Positions 61,653 to 64,000 of a DNA stretch of 64,000 nt are shown here, piece after piece; positions within the stretch are counted from its first letter, which is position 1; each line of letters opens with the position of its first letter. The DNA is from Achromobacter sp. B7 (lineage in GTDB: Bacteria > Pseudomonadota > Gammaproteobacteria > Burkholderiales > Burkholderiaceae_B). The DNA lies in assembly GCF_003600685.1 (NCBI RefSeq), contig NZ_CP032084.1, forward strand, positions 5,518,001 to 5,582,000, in the 5' to 3' direction. The notes under the pieces were generated by a model. The model saw nothing but the letters and a program-made list of their open reading frames with translations. It made no database searches and was not told the DNA's origin. Made by a program: the position numbers and the translations under genes.

Positions 61653-62852
61653 ATGAAAAGAACCTTGAACGCGGCGGTTGCGTCGGCACTGCTGGCCTTT
61701 GGCGGCGCGGCCGTGGCCGATGACGGCGTGATCCGCATCGGCTTCATCACCGATATGTCGGGCCTGTCAGCCGATGCCGACGGCCCGGGCGGGGCCGAAG
61801 CCATCAAGATGGCGGTGGCGGACATGGGCGGCGAAGTGGCCGGCAAGAAGATCGAAGTGCTGGTTGCCGACCATCAAAACCGGGCCGACATTGCGTCGTC
61901 TCGCGCGCGCGAATGGCTGGATCAGAAAGGCGTGGACATGCTGATCGCGGGCGCCAATTCCGCCGCCGCGCTGGCCATGGCAAAGGTGGCCGAAGAAAAG
62001 AAGACGCCGTTTTTCGTGGTCAGCGCGGGCGCCTCGGAACTGACCAATGCGCAATGCACGCCGTACACGGTGCACTACGTTTACGACACGGTGTCGCTGT
62101 CGCGCGGCACGGCGCGCGCGATGCTTAAAGAAGGCAACAAGGACTGGTACTTCCTGACGGTGGACCACGCCTTTGGCCACGCGCTGGAGCGCGATGCGTC
62201 GGCCGTGGTGCAGGCAAACGGCGGCCAGGTAAAGGGCCGTGTGCGCCATCCGCTGAACACATCGGATTTCTCTTCCTACATCTTGCAGGCGCAGGCGTCG
62301 GGCGCCACGGTGCTGGGCCTGGCCAACTCGGCCGCCGACACCAGCAACGCCGTGAAGGCCGCCGCCGAATTCGGCCTGACGCCGAAGATGAAAATTGCCG
62401 GCCTGCTGGTGCTGATCACCGACATCCACGCGCTGGGCCTGGCCGCCGGGCAAGACATGTACCTGACCACCGCCTGGTACTGGGACCAGGACGACGCATC
62501 CCGCAAATGGGCCGCGCGCTTTGAAGAGCGCATGAAAAAGAAGCCGTCGATGCTGCAAGCGGGCGATTACTCGGTCACCACCACCTACTTGAACGCGGTG
62601 AAAGCCACCGGCACGACGGACGGCGAAGCCATCATGAAGTGGGTCAAGAGCAACCCGGTAAACGATTTCTTTGTGAAGAACGCGACGGTGCGCGCTGACG
62701 GCCTGCTGGTGCACGACATGTATTTGATGCAGGTGAAAAAGCCGGCCGAATCGAAGGGGCCTTGGGACTATTACAAGCTGGTCGCGAAGATTCCGGGTGA
62801 TGAGATCTATACCTCGCCGAAGGAATCCAAGTGCCGCTTGATGACGCAATGA
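61653..62852 (+). CDS. Branched-chain amino-acid-type ABC substrate-binding protein
   Basis: The 399-residue protein has a signal peptide (MKRTLNAAVASALLAFGGAAVA) and the LivJ/Leu-binding fold (IRIGFITDMSGLSADADGPGGAEAIKMAVADMGG, VDMLIAGANSAAALAMAKVAEEKKTPFFVVSAG). Alcaligenaceae often keep such receptors alone, and no LivHMGF genes follow; the downstream DNA is a gene scar. Ligand unknown (aromatic acids, amides and amino acids are all known for the family). Confidence 0.9.
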   Translation: MKRTLNAAVASALLAFGGAAVADDGVIRIGFITDMSGLSADADGPGGAEAIKMAVADMGGEVAGKKIEVLVADHQNRADIASSRAREWLDQKGVDMLIAGANSAAALAMAKVAEEKKTPFFVVSAGASELTNAQCTPYTVHYVYDTVSLSRGTARAMLKEGNKDWYFLTVDHAFGHALERDASAVVQANGGQVKGRVRHPLNTSDFSSYILQAQASGATVLGLANSAADTSNAVKAAAEFGLTPKMKIAGLLVLITDIHALGLAAGQDMYLTTAWYWDQDDASRKWAARFEERMKKKPSMLQAGDYSVTTTYLNAVKATGTTDGEAIMKWVKSNPVNDFFVKNATVRADGLLVHDMYLMQVKKPAESKGPWDYYKLVAKIPGDEIYTSPKESKCRLMTQ

Positions 62853-62916
62853 TCCGATGACGCAATGACGCAACGACGCATACGGGCAAACCCATAACGC
62901 CTTCCAGGAAACCCGC

Positions 62917-63065
62917 ATGACCCCGCAAGACTTGACCGCCCTGCCCGTGGACCTGAGCGGTGCCTTTGCGCACGCCCTATGCCGCGTCCAAATAGGGCTT
63001 GGTCGAGTTGACGCGATCGCTGGCGGTGGAGTTGGGCAGTTACGGCATCTGCGCCGGCGTGGCCG
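62917..63065 (+). pseudogene. Deleted and frameshifted short-chain dehydrogenase remnant
   Basis: The reading begins MTPQDLTALPVDLSGAFAHA at 62917 and, after a frame change near 62978, continues as PYAAS, then the SDR-like run GLVELTRSLAVELGSYGIC. This is the catalytic Y-x3-K end of an SDR joined to its first 20 residues, so most of the enzyme is deleted. The reading then runs into a reversed LysR fragment. Confidence 0.6.
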
Positions 63066-63172
63066 ATCGCCGGCTGCGTCAGGCTCATGACCCGCGCGGC
63101 CTGGCGCGTCGAGCCGGTCATGACAACCGTGTAGAAGATGCGCAGATCGTGGATGTTGAAGTTGCGCTTCAT
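63062..63172 (-). pseudogene. N-terminal fragment of a LysR regulator
   Basis: On the minus strand, MKRNFNIHDLRIFYTVVMTGSTRQAARVMSLTQPAIG is the first part of a LysR helix-turn-helix. It breaks off at the junction with the SDR remnant. Deletion between a LysR gene and an SDR gene would leave this scar. Confidence 0.65.
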
Positions 63173-63176
63173 GCCG

Positions 63177-64000
63177 CTAGCGCGCCACGCGTTCGATTTC
63201 CGGTGTGACCCACTTGCCGTCCAACAGCGCCGGCTTGGGCCAGTAATAGCGCATCGTCACCATGAACGGGCCGTCCGGCGCCGGCAGCCAATTTGATTCG
63301 CGGCCCTTGCCCGGGGACTGCGCCTGGATGTGAATGGTGACCCCGCCATCCGCGTCTTTTTTCAGCGACGGCAGCATGGAGGAATTGATCAGGTAGCGGC
63401 CCAGCGGATTGGGCGCCAGCAATTGCTCGGGCAGGCGATACAGGGTCATGGACCAGAATGCGTTGACCGGCGGCAGGCTGCGCGGCGCGAAGCGCATGGT
63501 GTAGGCGTACCTGCCGTCCAGCTCTTGCCCACGGCTGTCTTTTTCAAGCACGGGGTACAGCGCTTCTTCGCGGCTATTGGCGCCGATGCCGATCTGCGTG
63601 CCGGTAGCGCGCGACAGGTAATCGTTCTTGAGCTTGGCGCGATCGCCAAACAGCGTATCGGTCTTGCCGGCCAGCGCCGCGCGGTTCTTGTCGATGTCGT
63701 TCTGCGCGGTGTGCATGCCCTCTTGCAGGGCGCGGCGCAGGCGCGGGTCCAGCTTGTCGACCGGGTACGGCTGGCCCGGCTTGATGCCGATGCTTGCCAG
63801 GCGTTCGCGCAACCATTTTTCGGTGGGGTGCGTGGGGGCAAACTGAAGCAGGAAGGCCAGCTGGTGATAGAACTCAAGCGAGGTGCGCATCTCGTGCGGC
63901 GGCACGGGGGCAATCCACTCGATCGGGGCCGGCGCGGGCGGCGGCGCGGTGCGCGTGTACGCGGACAGCGGCTGCACCTTGTAGCGCGCCTGGATGCGCT
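63177..64000 (-). CDS. DUF1254/DUF1214-family protein, cut by the right end of the window
   Basis: The frame is open to the edge, so the N-terminus lies outside. The visible 270 or so residues include a helical segment and a C-terminal DUF1214 pattern: LPPVNAFWSMTLYRLPEQLLAPNPLGRYLINSSMLPSLKKDADGGVTIHIQAQSPGKGRESNWLPAPDGPFMVTMRYYWP. These proteins are usually periplasmic or membrane-linked with unknown function. The stop is 4 bases from the LysR fragment start. Confidence 0.85.
   Translation of the reverse strand, partial: RIQARYKVQPLSAYTRTAPPPAPAPIEWIAPVPPHEMRTSLEFYHQLAFLLQFAPTHPTEKWLRERLASIGIKPGQPYPVDKLDPRLRRALQEGMHTAQNDIDKNRAALAGKTDTLFGDRAKLKNDYLSRATGTQIGIGANSREEALYPVLEKDSRGQELDGRYAYTMRFAPRSLPPVNAFWSMTLYRLPEQLLAPNPLGRYLINSSMLPSLKKDADGGVTIHIQAQSPGKGRESNWLPAPDGPFMVTMRYYWPKPALLDGKWVTPEIERVAR

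Overview
The window looks like a chromosome segment of a beta-proteobacterium of the Alcaligenaceae, most likely Achromobacter or a close relative of Bordetella. The backbone is GC-rich, it carries several Bug/TctC-type binding proteins and solute-binding receptors without permeases, and it has a nicotinate-degradation (nic) cluster of the type known in Pseudomonas and Bordetella. The genus call is inferred from gene content, not from a search.

Layout. 1-8.1 kb: an IclR regulator divergent from a catabolic operon of two acyl-CoA dehydrogenases, a Bug receptor, an AcuI-like reductase and an ADP-forming acyl-CoA synthetase. 8.2-11.7 kb: htpG and an NCS2 purine/pyrimidine permease. 11.9-29.0 kb: a genomic island inserted at the 3' end of tRNA-Leu(CAA). 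The tRNA 3' sequence is repeated at 18263-18314 (two mismatches) and at 28938-28992 (exact), so there are two side-by-side segments and no integrase. The left segment holds an HTH-MNT/HEPN toxin-antitoxin pair with a double-palindrome operator, a dead IS30-like element, a conjugation-gene fragment, an orphan VbhA-like antitoxin and an AT-rich P-loop ATPase gene. The right segment holds an IS3-family element and a nine-gene restriction/defence locus made of two convergent operons: RHH regulator-Dcm-nuclease-like-DUF4928-Vsr on the plus strand, and nuclease-like-ParB-like-SNF2 helicase-DUF3883-like on the minus strand. The second gene after the regulator in the first operon (21018-21869) and the first gene in the second (27386-28267) are full-length homologues of each other. 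This is my leading candidate for an undescribed system. An IS150-like element (29386-30813) sits just beyond the island.

31-47.5 kb: a HAD hydrolase and a frameshifted membrane protein, then the nic cluster. nicC-nicA-nicB-transporter run leftward and nicE-nicD-nicX-nicF-molybdenum hydroxylase-XdhC run rightward from a shared 272-bp control region that carries a perfect palindrome. nicR lies at the far left. Together these genes import nicotinate, hydroxylate it to 6-hydroxynicotinate, convert that to 2,5-dihydroxypyridine, open the ring and produce fumarate. NicB carries three long low-complexity expansions and appears to lack the molybdenum-site glutamate, which is present in the separate hydroxylase at 44036-46399.

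47.4-64 kb: a GAF-MFS-amidohydrolase operon with a divergent LysR, a FUSC transporter-like protein, an amino-acid-type binding protein, a UvrD-like helicase with a C-terminal DUF5710-like domain, a parvulin, a complete sugar-type ABC transporter with an FGGY kinase, a branched-chain-type binding protein, a deletion scar of two gene fragments, and a DUF1254-type protein running off the right end.
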